Source of the DNA: Nelumbo lutea
Lineage: Eukaryota > Streptophyta > Magnoliopsida > Proteales > Nelumbonaceae
NCBI GenBank assembly: GCA_022828595.1
Contig: JAKGHH010000001.1
Span: 72,350,401-72,414,400, forward strand
Length of the DNA: 64,000 nt
Direction: 5' to 3'
Each line of letters starts with the position of its first letter. Position 1 is the stretch's first letter. Below, piece by piece: positions 1 to 11,627 of this stretch. The position numbers and the translations under genes were made by a program. The notes below the pieces were generated by a model, which was given only the letters and a program-made list of their open reading frames with translations, did no database searches and was not told the DNA's origin.

Positions 1-886
1 ATTAGGCAGACAGTCCATCTGGTAGGAATAGGTAAGGTTGGGATGGGGGAAACTCTGTCCAGACCTAGGAACCAAGCTGCCATCATGCTGTTCTACCAAA
101 TTGATAACCAACTCTAAGTGCTCAATTTAAGCATGACTAGGGTCTAACTCAGAAATCCTATTCCAACCTATATGAGGTGGGTCTTGAAACAGATTAAGAG
201 GGATGCCAAACTTGAAGTCATGTCCTTTCATAATGATATTTGTATACACTAAACAAAACACTTCTCTCATTTATTTTGTTATGAGCAATACAAATACACT
301 CATGCTTGTATGCTCATGCACATGTGCTTGTTTGTTACATGTGCACCAAATATACAGTGCACTAATCTTCGAAAAAACATGTTAATATGATGCAACAAGT
401 AGAAGTTTCTTGGTGTATGAACAATGAATATCAATCCTTACAGATGGGTGGGACTCTCTTGTTTTTGGGAGCTCCAGCAGGTGGCCTGTTGTATCATTAT
501 ATCCTTTTCATCAATACAGTTCACCATTTCTTTCTAAAAAATGTTGGGTTTTATCTATGATGAGGTTCACTGCTTTTGAATCTTATCTGTGGTTCTTCAC
601 TGAGTTTACCATTTGCTTATTGCCTCTATATGTTTTCATTTTCTCAATCTGATTTTCTGTTATTAACCCTTAAAAGTCTTTACAACCTTGCCAGTTTTGG
701 TTTTCTAATTGGTAAATGAGATAAAAATGTTACTATTATTCCCAATCCCCTCACCCCCCTTGTGTGGCATTGTGCATGCATTCGTAGTCTTGTCACCTAA
801 TTCCTACAAGACCAGAGTTTAATATGGTTTTCTTGCAGAGTATATATCTGCATATATTCTACTTAAAAACTCTTTTGTTTGTGCAG
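1..886 (+). other. IBR5 intron sequence upstream of first visible exon
   Basis: This is AT-rich non-coding sequence ending in a pyrimidine-rich tract and a cag acceptor at 886. I searched it by eye for the earlier IBR5 exons and saw none. It is best read as part of an upstream intron. Confidence 0.55.
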
Positions 887-2423
887 AGCAATGTGAAAAT
901 GACAAGGCTCGTGTTCTTGTCCATTGTATGTCAGGGAAAAATAGGTCAGTTGTTGCTGTTCTTGGGTGATGTGAGCTTCAATACTTAGTGCTTTTGGCAG
1001 AATTGTCATAATGCAGTCTATCACAGGTCACCAGCTATTGTAATAGCATACTTGATGAAGCGTAAAGGATGGAGGCTTGCGCAAAGCTACCAATGGGTGA
1101 AAGACCGGAGGCCATCTGTTGATCTAACATCAGGTTTGCATATCCTTATCTACATGTACTGCTTTCTTTTCTATAATCTACTTTTGTCTGGATACTGAAA
1201 AAAGAAAGAAAGAAATCTACTCGTGTCTGAAGTGCTGCCAAATATGGGATTACAAATTGATTTTGGAGGTTAGAAGATGTAAAAATAGATGAGAGGAGGA
1301 ATATGGAACTTATCAATTTGAAGCACACTGAACCATTGTAGAATAATGTAGAAAATGCGAAACACAAGTTCAATTAAAGTCAAATCATCAACTTTTTCTT
1401 GATTAGAAAGCAGCAGCACTACCTGGTAAAGCATCCCTAGTTTTCTGACATTAAGAAAATGAAACTGCTAGACTATTGTGAGTTTGATTTGTGGCACTAT
1501 TTGTTAATTTTCAGTTCTTTTTGTCATAACTAATAAGATTCTTACTGTTATCAACAAAAAAAATGTTGTCTTTCATTCTTCCAATCTCTGTATGGTATAT
1601 TATGTGAGCAAATAGCTGCCTACTGTAAACGATATAACAACATTTTGAGACTGTTAGATGTTACTGTTTCTCATATAGTAGCAATTAGAAAATTTGGTAT
1701 TCAGCTGTCACAACTTTGGATCTCAATGTTTATACTTACGTACATAGTGTGGAGACCAGTTTGATTGAGTGCTGTGATATCTTTAAATGCTATTGAAAGT
1801 CGTAGGAGTTTTGATAGGTCACTGAGGTTTTACTTAGTGTCCGATCATCATGATAGTATACATGTATTTGCAGGGTTGTGGGACCACCTTTTGATGGAAC
1901 TCTCATGGTCTATTTTTTGTGTTTAACTTAATTTCCGTTAGACCATAAAGGATAGATGGTTTAGATTCTTTTTTCATGTGGTAGGACATTTTCAATTAGT
2001 AGCCTCCATCCATCTTGCATGATTTCTATGGTGTATGGTGACTATCACCTTCCAACCTTAAATATTCTCCTTCCATAGTGCACAATTCCTTGTTTCTGAC
2101 ATTTCTGCCCATGAATTGTAGCTGTATACCAGCAGTTGGAGGATTATGAAAGGAAGATCTTTGGATCAATTGAGAGTGCTCCAACCCTACCAGTTTTCTC
2201 CTTGTCTGAGGCGCCATCATTTGCTTTCAGCTTCCCAAAGACTACCAACCCAGTTCCTGTCCCTGCTTTCAACTTGCCTGCTATGACATCCATTTTTGAC
2301 CGTCCAGCCTTGAGTATTCCTCCTCATGAGTTCACATTTGGAGCTGGCCAGAACGAGAAGAAGGTGGTTGATATAGGTGGCAGCCCTGCAAATGAGAATG
2401 ATACCATGATGGATGGCTCCTGA
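887..2423 (+). CDS. IBR5: IBR5-like dual-specificity protein phosphatase, 3' exons only
   Basis: Three exons are visible: 887-944, 1027-1133 and 2122-2423, joined at GT-AG sites with matching phases (2, 1, 1) to give the last 154 residues and a TGA stop. The protein contains the phosphatase active-site loop HCMSGKNRS, with catalytic Cys and Arg; the loop is split by the first intron, between Arg and Ser. It is followed by the conserved run AYLMKRKGW and a Phe/Pro-rich tail ending FTFGA and MDGS. That tail is characteristic of Arabidopsis IBR5 (INDOLE-3-BUTYRIC ACID RESPONSE 5), a MAPK phosphatase-like enzyme that modulates auxin and ABA responses, in Arabidopsis by acting on MPK12. The N-terminal exons (about 110 residues in the family, including a cysteine-rich segment) were not found in bases 1-886 and presumably lie upstream. 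Family assignment is strong; function in this species is inferred. Confidence 0.92.
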
Positions 2424-2856
2424 ATTTCCTGTTTTTCCTTTTGCAAGATCATATTTCGTTCTGAAGTCAGCCCCAAATATGACGAAGTTTGCAATAGAAT
2501 ATATGGATACCAGACGGAGAAAAAAGGCACCATCTCAATGTTTGTGTGAGATGATTACACTGTTTTTCCTTGTTTTTGGTGCCAAATGTTCTTTCAAGTG
2601 CAACATCTCAATCACTGATTATCCTTTGCTTGTGTGAGATGATTACACTGTAAAGGGTTTTGTTTAAAGCCTATCAACTATGGTATGTGCCTATAAAGAC
2701 AAATATGATGAAGTTGATGTGTTTGTAAATATACAATGGGCCAAGTTCCTGCCAACTAATAATATTTTCTTTTTGATAAATTTGCCAACTAATAATATTT
2801 ACAGGATATTTTATACAACATTGTCCTATGTTGGAACTTGGAAGCGTTTATTTTCC
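2424..2856 (+). other. IBR5 3' UTR and flank with short direct repeats
   Basis: The sequence after the IBR5 stop codon is AT-rich. It carries a direct repeat, gtgtgagatgattacactgt, near 2545 and near 2632, and a second short repeat, gccaactaataatattt, near 2752 and 2783. The 3' UTR probably ends within this interval, but no poly(A) signal can be assigned with confidence. Confidence 0.4.
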
Positions 2857-3166
2857 ACGTCCCTGCAACCATGGTTCAGTTGGACCGGAAAAACCAGGAA
2901 GGTTAGGTGACCGGTTTCGTTTTTCACCAAAACCGGATTTTGGCAAAAAAATGTTGATTTGGTCAGCAAACCACTGACCTGGGTGGTTGAACCGTTCAAT
3001 GGTTTTGACTGTTTTATTTTTTTTATTTTAATTTTTATTTTTTATCAGAACAGGCCAACTGTTTAATTCGAATGATTGGACCGTTCGCCCCAGGAACTGG
3101 ACCCCTGACCGATTCTTTCTCTGGATCGGTTTTAAAAACCTTGCCTGCAACAGAGACGTGGTGAAG
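2857..3166. repeat. Fold-back MITE-like element
   Basis: The outer ends are inverted relative to each other: ccacgtccctg at the left against cagagacgtgg at the right. The interior carries opposing accgg/ggttt motifs that can fold back. There is no coding potential. The element is consistent with a short non-autonomous DNA transposon just downstream of IBR5; its superfamily is not determined and no clear target duplication was seen. Confidence 0.45.
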
Positions 3167-4080
3167 GGCTCTGCATTCGAAAACTTTGCTCAAGCATTTG
3201 ATCTCACATATAGGGTCAGGCGATATCAAGTCCAATAATTATTAGCACCCAGGATGATCGGATTACGTATTGCCTATCTTTTTCTCTTGTATTTCTTTAT
3301 TTTTATAATTTATAAGTGGACGTGTACAACCAACATTCAAAATATCGATACCGGCGTATCAGGTGATAGACTCTTTTTTTATTTATTTTTTAAACTAGTT
3401 TAGGGGCTAGTTTAAGGTTCCTCCACCTCTTGAATCGGTCAAACCACGATACACCTTCTGTAAAGGTGTATAAGGGGAGTTTCCAAAATAATATATATCG
3501 GCTCATACATATCGATACTCTGAACCTTGTATACAACTATTACCGTCATATAGCATTTGGATTTAACTTTGATGATGTTCACGTCACTATTGTAAAGGCA
3601 CCAACTATGCAGATGTACAAATCACCACCTAACAAAGAACATGTTGACAATTCAGGAATGTGGGCTAAAGTTGGGTTCTATTTCTGTGTGGTAGTTTTAT
3701 GGTAATGTGAAAATCTCAGCTTCTCAATTCATGGGAGCTTAGGTCACAGAAATGGGCAGTTTATCAATTCAACGGGGCATTGGGGGGCGGTGTGTGGCTC
3801 AGGTTTTAAAGGGAAAAACATTTTCCCGCACCCTAGCATTTGCCTTAGATGTCTATTTTTAAGGGCTGGACAAAGCACGCAGGTAATAAAAAATGTATAC
3901 CCCTTTATAAAAAAAAAAATGAGATGTGCTCTAATTATTATTCTTTATTTTTATTTTCAAAAAATAATCTAGAAATCCGAACTTAAATAGCATAGTTTCA
4001 TTCTGTTGATCGTAATTCCTAACCTCATACCAGATTTGTCCATGTAATTATCCCCAGGACTTGTGTTTCTGAGCCTATAT
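3167..4080. other. Intergenic, nothing recognised
   Basis: This is AT-rich intergenic sequence. Open frames such as 3430-3705 show no recognisable domain and no codon pattern. I see no RNA gene or transposon terminus. Confidence 0.4.
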
Positions 4081-4083
4081 ATA

Positions 4084-6060
4084 TGAGCGGGTACCTGTGC
4101 AATGCATGGGAAAATCTGAAAGATTGAATAATTTTATTTATTATTAATTAATTTATAAATTAATAATCAAAATTTGCTGTTAATTAACTAAAAGTACTTA
4201 AACTTATTATTAATATTTAAAATTTTAATAATTGTATTTTTCATTTAATGTTGATTTACAAAAAATAATTATTGTTAATTTAATATGAACAACTATTTTT
4301 GTAACTAATTTAATTTTATTAATCATTTGTAATAATTTTAATAACTGTTATTATTTTTGTTATTTTTAAATGAAATTTTGATTGACTTTAAATAAATAAA
4401 AATAATTATAAAATTTAACATTTTTATTAAGTCCACTAATAATTAACAATTGTATAGGAATGGCAACAGGGCGGGGCACCCCATCCTTGTCCCCACCTTA
4501 GAGTCAAGACACTTACCCCATCTCCGCAATGTCCCTAGACTGTTATTATTTTTGTTATTTTTAAATGAAATTTTGATTGACTTTAAATAAATAAAAATAA
4601 TTATAAAATTTAACATTTTTATTAAGTCCACTAATAATTAACAATTGTATAGGAATGGCAACAGGGCGGGGCACCCCATCCTTGTCCCCACCTTAGAGTC
4701 AAGACACTTACCCCATCTCCGCAATGTCCCTAGCGTCAAGCAGGTTCGGGGCAAGGTACCCACTCCCCGTTAGGAACAGGAAATCTTCGAATTTCCTCAC
4801 TTCATCTTCAATGTTGGGTGAGTTCAGGGCAAAACACCCACTCATTATCAAGGATGTGAAATCTTCAAATTTTCCCTGCCCTGTCCCCAGTGTTGGGCGA
4901 GTTCAAGACAAGGCACCCACTCCCTGTCAACACATTCAATTTGATGACAAAAATGATAAAAATGATATATTGAGTATCAACGACATGGTAAATTTCTAAA
5001 GGTATACTAAATTGTCTTTAATTTTAAAAAATGTAATTTTATGAAAATTTTGAAAAAATTATTACATTTGTGTAATTTTAAAAATTTATTCAAAATTATT
5101 TTTAAATTGTTATTAAATAATTTATTTTCTTTGTAAATGGTTTACTTATAGAATTATACTAATGTGTCTTATATTTTCTAATATAAACTAATTAGTAATT
5201 TCCTTTTTTCCAATATTATACTAACTTGTATTAATAATTTATGTAATTATTGATTCAAATTACAGTTTTCCCTTTCCCATACTCATTTATCTTTATAAAT
5301 TTCCATAATTTATAATGAAAACTAAATAATTTTTCAATAGTTTTCCAAAATCTATCAAATGTAATAAGTTTTTCTAAAATTTACAAAATATTCCAATAAT
5401 TTTCAATAATTATTTAATAAATTTTAAATAAACTTTCAAAAATTTTATATCTTTTAATTTCCAAAATGTTATTTTATGAAAATGTAGTTTTATGATTTTT
5501 TTTGAAAATTTTATTACATTTGTGTGATTATAGAGATTTATTGAAAATATTTTAAATTGTTATTAAATATTTATTTTTATTAGGTAGTTTACTAACAAAG
5601 TTACACGAATTTACATTTTATTTTCCAATATAAATTAATTAATAATTTTATTTTCTAACATTATAATATTTTATTCCCCATCTTCATTCGGTTATTAACT
5701 ATAATAATAGCAATAACTAAAATTTTATACTTTTTGATAATTGTTAAATATAATTTTCAATTTATGAAAATTAGTTAAAGAGTTTTCAATTTCTATAAAA
5801 TGTTGTTAATTAACATGAATATAACAGTATTTACCCAAAATACTTTAAAAGGTCATGATGAGTTAATTAATAACAATATTTATTAACTTTTGGTAATAAC
5901 ACTATTTAATACTCACTGAATATGGATTGGATTAAATATTAATTGTATTTAACTATTTATTAATTAATATAAATATTTTAAATGAGAGAGTGGATATAAA
6001 TTGGGGGAGAAATTTTAGGAATTGATTGGAGAGTGAGTAACATAATAAGTTCCCAATGAC
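4084..6060 (-). mobile_element. AT-rich tract with a degenerate Helitron-like 3' end
   Basis: On the minus strand, sequence near 4087-4111 reads CCCATGCATTGCACAGG followed by ACCCGCTCA. This is the shape of a plant Helitron 3' hairpin and terminus, with the expected CTAG changed to CTCA. About 2 kb of extremely AT-rich sequence lies on the body side, similar in style to the Helitrons at 25-31 kb. No 5' TC terminus was identified, so the right limit is a guess. It also contains the 195-bp tandem duplication. Confidence 0.3.
4344..4733. repeat. Apparently perfect 195-bp tandem duplication (2 copies)
   Basis: Bases 4344-4538 are repeated at 4539-4733 with a period of 195, and I see no difference between the copies. 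Each copy contains the terminal motif taggaatggcaac followed by a G-rich stretch. This is the same motif that ends the hAT-like elements at 28233 and 47145, so a transposon end was copied. The identity implies a recent event or an assembly artefact. Confidence 0.85.
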
Positions 6061-6331
6061 TTAGAGGAGATGCCTTAGGAGAGAGATTCTAGGAATATTT
6101 TTAGGTAGTTGGATTGGAAATTGTGACATGGCTTAATGGGAGTGGTGGGAAGGGGAGAGGAGTGAGAGTCAAGGAAAATATATCAACTGGCTTAATGGTG
6201 ACATGGTTTGATTCCAAGTTTCTGCTACAATTAGAGAACATATCAACAGAGCAACCATTAGTTGGTCCTACTTCTTTAACTGTTGACTTTCTTGTTTGGT
6301 GTCCAATCATATTCCAAACATTAGTGATTTT

Positions 6332-6440
6332 TCTCTACCCATAAACCCCCAATCCTGGTGACAATGGGATTTGATCCAAGTCTCCATTTCAACCAGCCAA
6401 AGGCCTTACCAATTGAGCCAGTTGGCATTCCCTTCCAGAA
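6332..6440 (-). mobile_element. tRNA-derived SINE
   Basis: On the minus strand this has an A-box-like TGGCTCAATTGGT and a B-box-like GGATCAAATCC (plus coordinates 6367-6377), spaced as in a tRNA-derived pol III promoter. It is flanked by a 12-bp near-perfect target duplication: ATTAGTGATTTT at 6320-6331 and ATTGGTGATTTT at 6441-6452. The body is about 109 bp. It does not fold as a complete tRNA, so it is a SINE, not a tRNA gene. Confidence 0.65.
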
Positions 6441-6473
6441 ATTGGTGATTTTGGACGACCATTTCTTAGGAAT

Positions 6474-6651
6474 TGGGATCTACTCCTCATAGAGCACTTC
6501 ACACCAAACTCATAGCCACATCCCACCCTGAATTGGGAACATCTCTTCATGAATGTTAAATACGAGTGCAGGAGATGTTCCCAATGTATGGCCAGGACAT
6601 GATGTGAGGTCAGTGTGAGGTGTGCTATAAGAAGTAGATCTGGGCTCCTTT
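6474..6651. mobile_element. MITE with ~23-bp terminal inverted repeats
   Basis: The left end gggatctactcctcatagagcac is the imperfect inverse of the right end gtgctataagaagtagatctggg. The interior also contains opposing ttgggaacatctc/gagatgttcccaa segments, so most of the element can fold into one hairpin. It is non-coding. The superfamily is unassigned. Confidence 0.6.
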
Positions 6652-7182
6652 GGTATAACCATTGCCTTTTGAAGTCAACCGAGCCCTCCCGTAAGACTAT
6701 AACTACAAATATTTCTTTGGTAGGGGTATAACTTGGGTGGGCTTGGATTGGGATTTTGTCAAAATTGAATGGGCCCAGTTCAAAAGCCTGAACCCGAAGG
6801 AGTGTAAAATGCTAATCTGGGATAACCCAAGTTGCATCCTCCCATTCTTGGGTAAATTTATGATACAAGAAAGGTATGATATAGGAAGAGCTTTGACCAA
6901 TCAACATCCCTCCCTGGTCAATTTTGATGAATACCACCTGATTGGTTATAAGTTTCTCTGATATCATGTTTGAAAGAGGCATCAAAATTCAGTGAGACTT
7001 GACCAGTTTTGAGCGCAAAGCTTGTATCAACTTATATGAGCTACCCATCCAATTGCTGCACCGCTTTGCTTCCCTGTTTGAAAGAGGCATCAAAGTTGAC
7101 CTTACTTTGTTTGAATTTCGATGGTTTGCATTTGATATGTTTAATGACTTCTAGTTGCATGCTATATTGATATGCTCTTAGC

Positions 7183-7660
7183 TAGGGGTGCTCACGGTTC
7201 AGCTAACTGAATCATGGTCCCATTTTCCAAACTGAACCGCTACTATTGATTTTGGAAAACTGATAACTAAGCTGAACCGAAGCCACTCGATTAACCAGTT
7301 GATTGGTTTGGTTAACTGTTGGATTGGTTCATCAGTTTTTTTATATTTATAAAATATATTATAAAGAAATATATAAATATATAACAGAAATACATAAAAT
7401 ACATAAAATATTATATTAAACATAAAAAATAATTTATTATATATTTATATATGATGCATATATATATATATATATATATACCAGTCAATTCGGTTAATCG
7501 TCAGTTTTTTAATATTTGTTAACCAATACCAAACAAGCACCTTCAATTTTCCAAAAAGAAAAGGAACTGAATTGAAATCAAACCAATTGATTCGATTAAC
7601 TGGAATTTTCAGTGTGGTGTTGTTAATTTTCGGATTTTTAGTTTTCCATGATCACTTCTA
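7183..7660. mobile_element. hAT-type MITE, TAGGGGTGCTCACGG family
   Basis: It begins TAGGGGTGCTCACGGTTCAG and ends with gatcacttcta, a degraded inverse of the start. The subterminal regions are rich in ggttaac/gttaacc motifs, and a (TA)n tract lies near 7457. The same kind of ends occur on the better preserved elements at 45914 and 61023. No target duplication could be confirmed. Confidence 0.5.
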
Positions 7661-7738
7661 GAAATAATCATCTCCTAATACTTTTGCTTAAGAGTGAAAG
7701 TCAGGCTATGTTAGGTAGGGTTTAGATCAGTCATGACC

Positions 7739-7931
7739 TAGGGGTGCAACTTAAGTGGACCTCGAGCCCAGGCCGAAGTCCAACCCAAATGCATCAAATT
7801 ATAGTACAGGCCATGCTTGGGTTTAGAAGATCAGATTTAACCTTGGGCAATGGCCTTAGGCCCAAATCTTAAGGTTGGACTTGGGTTGACCATAAACTTG
7901 ACCCAATTGATTCACCCGAGTTGCACCCCTA
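7739..7931. mobile_element. 193-bp hAT-type MITE with TAGGGGTGCAACT ends
   Basis: The terminal inverted repeats match over 13 bases: taggggtgcaact at 7739 and agttgcaccccta ending at 7931. The TAGGG start is typical of hAT-related non-autonomous elements. The flanks show no intact 8-bp duplication, so it is probably old. Confidence 0.6.
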
Positions 7932-8154
7932 CCCTAACCCAACTCAAATTGTTGGACTCTAACTCTAACCCAACTTTGTGATTTTGGGTTAGGTTGGGAT
8001 CATTCGTTGGCCCAATTTCCTAACTTCTCTACATTGAAATGGTCTTAGAGATATATTATAAATCAAGGAAATTAAGAGATGACAAAAGAGCATGTAAACG
8101 TGAGGTTTATTGACCTCACCACGGAAAGCATGTGATTACACAGATTGTGCCTCT

Positions 8155-8690
8155 ATAATATATTTTTTTTTGGTATCTTGTGAAGAACCACAAAACGGGG
8201 GGTAGCCCATCCCCCAACCCATAACACAGTCACACTCCAGAGAGACGAAATTGTAAGCCAAGTTTTTAGCAGTTAAACAACACTCCAAGATAGCAGAAGC
8301 TTCAGCACATACATCCCTACAGGAACCACATTTTGCCACCAAAAAAGTGCCACAGGAATCTGTAACCCAAAAACCAAACCCACTAGTGCCCAAATTACAA
8401 AAGCTACCATCCGTTTTGGCTTTGCAAAAAAGAAAATATGTGCAGAGAAACTTTCAGAAGTTTTAAAAACAGAACGAGATTGGCCAGAGAACAGCTGTTG
8501 ATTCTTGAAGGGAAGCTTTCATCACTTCTCCTCCATCTGTTCACATAAAAAACACACACAACAGGATCAGGATCTATTCCTTTAAACACAAAATTATTTC
8601 TAGCTTTTCATATAGTCCACATGATATAAGATGATAGCTCAATCACAGAATCAGCCCTATCATCCCAGTTTCGCCCAACCAAGCGGTTGG
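8155..8690 (-). mobile_element. LINE 3' fragment with broken RNase H domain
   Basis: Read on the minus strand, several frames together give a plant LINE RNase H-like region: TDGSF near the start, GFGFWVTDSCGTFLVAKCG, and an LECDC strand before homology stops. The upstream part reads NNFVFKG. Frames are interrupted, so it is a dead, 5'-truncated copy. The element ends in a run of A (plus-strand poly-T at about 8161-8170). Just before it lies a 19-bp motif, GGGGGATGGGCTACCCCCC, shared with the SINE near 61669. Confidence 0.6.
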
Positions 8691-8699
8691 AATGAAAAT

Positions 8700-9987
8700 G
8701 AACCATTTTGAATTCAATTCTTTGGGGTTGGGCTAAGACACCACGATGGACGATGGTGTTCAGCACGTGTGGCACATGTTAGAGTTTTATGTGTGTCCCT
8801 GTTGACTGTTGTGTTGTCTACGACTCTACCTTATTTAACACATGTAAATGAAAAAGAAAAGGAATTCCAACCAGGACCAGCCATTGCAGCCGTACATCCG
8901 GAACATCTCCCCAGCGAGATATTCCCAATTCCCAATGTAATGTGAGGCTGGCTGCAGTGGACTGTTGGGACAGGATTGACCTGCTCAAAGAAAAGAGACA
9001 ATAAGAAATGGATCTAAAATGCAAATCTCAGGCAGAGCCGTTAGATTGTGTGCAGATGTTTTTGTATTCCAACTCAATTCCCTAATGCCTATTTCCGAAT
9101 CACGCCCGGAAAGCGGTTACATACAGCTTCCAGTTTCACGCTTCGGTTGGATTTGTTTACCCAGAAGAAGAATAAGAAAGATAAGCAATTCTTTAATCTT
9201 ATAATGTCGGAACTCGAAAGGGTAATAATATTTTCTCTGCCGTATTGTAGGTTCAATGAACCTGGACAACCAAAATGATCCAATGAATCTAGACACCTAA
9301 ACCAATTATTTTGCGAACTCAACTGAATTATGCGGCACATCGGGACAATTGCTGCCCACGTGGATGCAAATGCTATGATCTAGGTTCTTGGTTTTAGTCC
9401 ACGTCAGTAGTGGGCCTCCTTCCCAGTTCCCATGTCATCAACAAATTGATGATACCAGTTGGTTGGTTATCAATTCCTTTTCGGTACCGTAGTGGTAATC
9501 CTATTCCTCTTTCAATCATCCCCTTTTGATTGACATTGACATTGACATTGCCATGCCTCATGCTACACGACAAGTTAACGGATACGAAACGGCAGATTAA
9601 ACGGCGTAAGAGTTAGTGTATTGGCTAATACCCTTGAAATTAATTATTATAAGAGAAGCCAGACTTAATTTAGCTGCAAAAACGACTAGGTTCACTACTC
9701 TTGCTTCCTGTGAGACTGAGCGGAACGAGAGGGTAATAAGTAATAACAAGGAAAGCAAACTTTGAAACAAAGGGAATTTTCGTGTACATTACCAACGTGG
9801 GTTTCAAATGGGTTATGGGACCCTCCAATCACTCTTAATCAACTGAACTTATATCGTCATATTAATCCATTGATATGTACTCTGCTATATGGAATCATGG
9901 AGTTTCACACTTAATCTCTCTCTGTTATGGCAGCAGCAGCATAATGACGTAAGCAACAGTACATCAAATCAAAGCCCTGTCCCTCTC
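8700..9987 (+). other. Upstream region of the DUF506 gene
   Basis: This holds no recognised gene. It includes a G-box-type core, cccacgtgg, near 9355-9363, and a short attgac repeat run near 9531-9551. These could be promoter elements of the gene at 10095, but nothing here proves that. Open frames at 8818-9340 are overlapping, lack family features and are rejected as genes. Confidence 0.4.
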
Positions 9988-9995
9988 TATATAAA
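9988..9995 (+). promoter_or_regulatory. TATA box of the DUF506 gene
   Basis: TATATAAA lies in a pyrimidine-rich context about 107 bases before the ATG at 10095. Transcription would start near 10015-10025, giving a 5' leader of about 75 bases. Position and sequence fit a plant TATA promoter. Confidence 0.65.
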
Positions 9996-10094
9996 GAGAC
10001 ACCCGTTGTTAGAACTTCATTCTTAAAAAAACACAGAAAGAAAAAACCAAGATCAAGAAGTCAATAAGATTTGCAGCACGTTTCCGGACCAATC

Positions 10095-11627
10095 ATGGTG
10101 AAGATTCCAGTGAGGTTTAAAAGAGTTGCAGCAGCGTTCGACGAGGTGGTTTTGGCTCGTCCCTGCGATAGCAGTGGGAGCGAGCACTCGGCTGAGAACT
10201 CCGCCGATCTATCCGATCTTATAAACTCCTTCCTGGAGACAGATGACAAAATTGATGGAGAAGAAGATGAGCAGAGCAACCGGGAGATAGAGAAAAGCGG
10301 TTTTGACTCGGAGACTTTCTGGTCTGATTCAGAGACGATAGAAATGTTACAAAGCTTGCTAGGCTGCGATTCGTCGGACGAGGTTAAGCGAACGGTTATT
10401 AAGGAAGTGGAACAAGCCAGCCGAATTATCGGAACAAGGCCATCGGAAGGATTTAAACGTCAGTTGATGGGTCGATTGCGGGAGAGAGGTCTCGACGCAG
10501 GTAAATAGGAGTGACCTTTGAAATTTTTGTTTTTAATTTTTCATTCTTTTCCTCTTAATTTCTTTTTCTATGGCACGGATTTTAATAGTTGCTAACGTGC
10601 GCCTTGATTGTGCGGGTTACTGAAAACTCCGCCATTGGGAGAGTTTTGGATTCCGGATTGGTTTCCTTTCCAATGGGCGTCTTGTACGGGCCCACGAGAA
10701 CTTTAACGGGAGCGGAGAGACAGAAGGAGGCAAGGCTGATTTGGTGTCTTGAGGACACCAAACTAAATGGCATTGGATGTTTTAACAACCGTAGATATTG
10801 TGATTTAATGATTGTAAAAGAGAGATGTGGCTTGAACACCGAGAAATGAGAACCAATCTCATTACGTAAGAGAACACGTTTTCAATATCGGAATCATCAA
10901 TCAACAACGTCGGAATCTGTATAGAGTTTAAATTGATGTCAGAATTTTTCATTCGTGGGCTCAGTGCCTCAGTGGACCGTATGCAGCGCCCATTAGCGAC
11001 ATTATTTTTGCCTTTCATCATGGCGTACGTTAGCCATGCAGATTATTGCAGTGTACATCACTTTTTTTTTTTGTCTATCAGATACTGAATTCGTGACCCA
11101 TAATATTAATGTCAGGTCTCTGCAAATCTCGATGGGAGAAAATTGGCCGGTTCCCGGCGGGGGATTATGAATATATCGACGTCATTGTATCCGGAACTCG
11201 TTACATTGCCGAAGTGGCACTCTCCGGAGAATTCACCATTGCTCGACCTACCAATCGTTACCTCTCCTTGCTCGAGGTCTTTCCTCCTGTGTTCGTCGGA
11301 AGACAGGAGGAGCTGAAGCATGTGATGAAGATAATGAGTACCGCTGCAAAAGAGTCCATGAAGAGCAACGACATGTGCATTCCACCTTGGAGGAGAAGCG
11401 GGTACATGAAGGCTAAGTGGTTCAGTTCTTACAAGCGTACGACGAATGCATTTCTGGCAAGGAAGGCATCCAAAGAGAAAGAGGAAAACAATATGACCGG
11501 AAGACGGTCGGTAGGTTTTGAGACGTCGCCGGCGATTAGTTATAATTGTAGAGGCAATTTTGCGAGGAAGACTACTGAGTTGAAAGCAGGCAACTTGGCA
11601 GCGATATTCAATGGCATGGAATTGTAA
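10095..11627 (+). CDS. DUF506 (PDDEXK-like) family protein
   Basis: Two exons, 10095-10500 and 11116-11627, join within a Gly codon at GT-AG sites to encode 305 residues. The ATG at 10095 was chosen because the open frame upstream begins only with TTG. Features in order: MVKIPVRFKRVAAAFDE at the N-terminus; an acidic/Ser-rich stretch; SLLGCDSSDEV; GFKRQLMGRLRERGLDAG across the splice; CKSRWEK; the core YEYIDVIVSGTRYI, AEVALSGEFTIARPT and VGRQEEL; then CIPPWRRSGYMKAKW. This is the signature order of plant DUF506 (Pfam PF04720). The fold is related to PDDEXK nucleases, but catalytic activity is not established. Arabidopsis relatives have been linked to root-hair growth control. The single intron at GLDAG is a useful check on the model. 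Confidence 0.93.

Noticed and set aside
1146..1373. Open frame inside the second visible IBR5 intron
   Set aside because: It is antisense, intronic and without features.
6332..6440. A tRNA gene on the minus strand
   Set aside because: A- and B-box-like motifs are present, but there is no full cloverleaf, and a near-perfect 12-bp target duplication shows it is a SINE.
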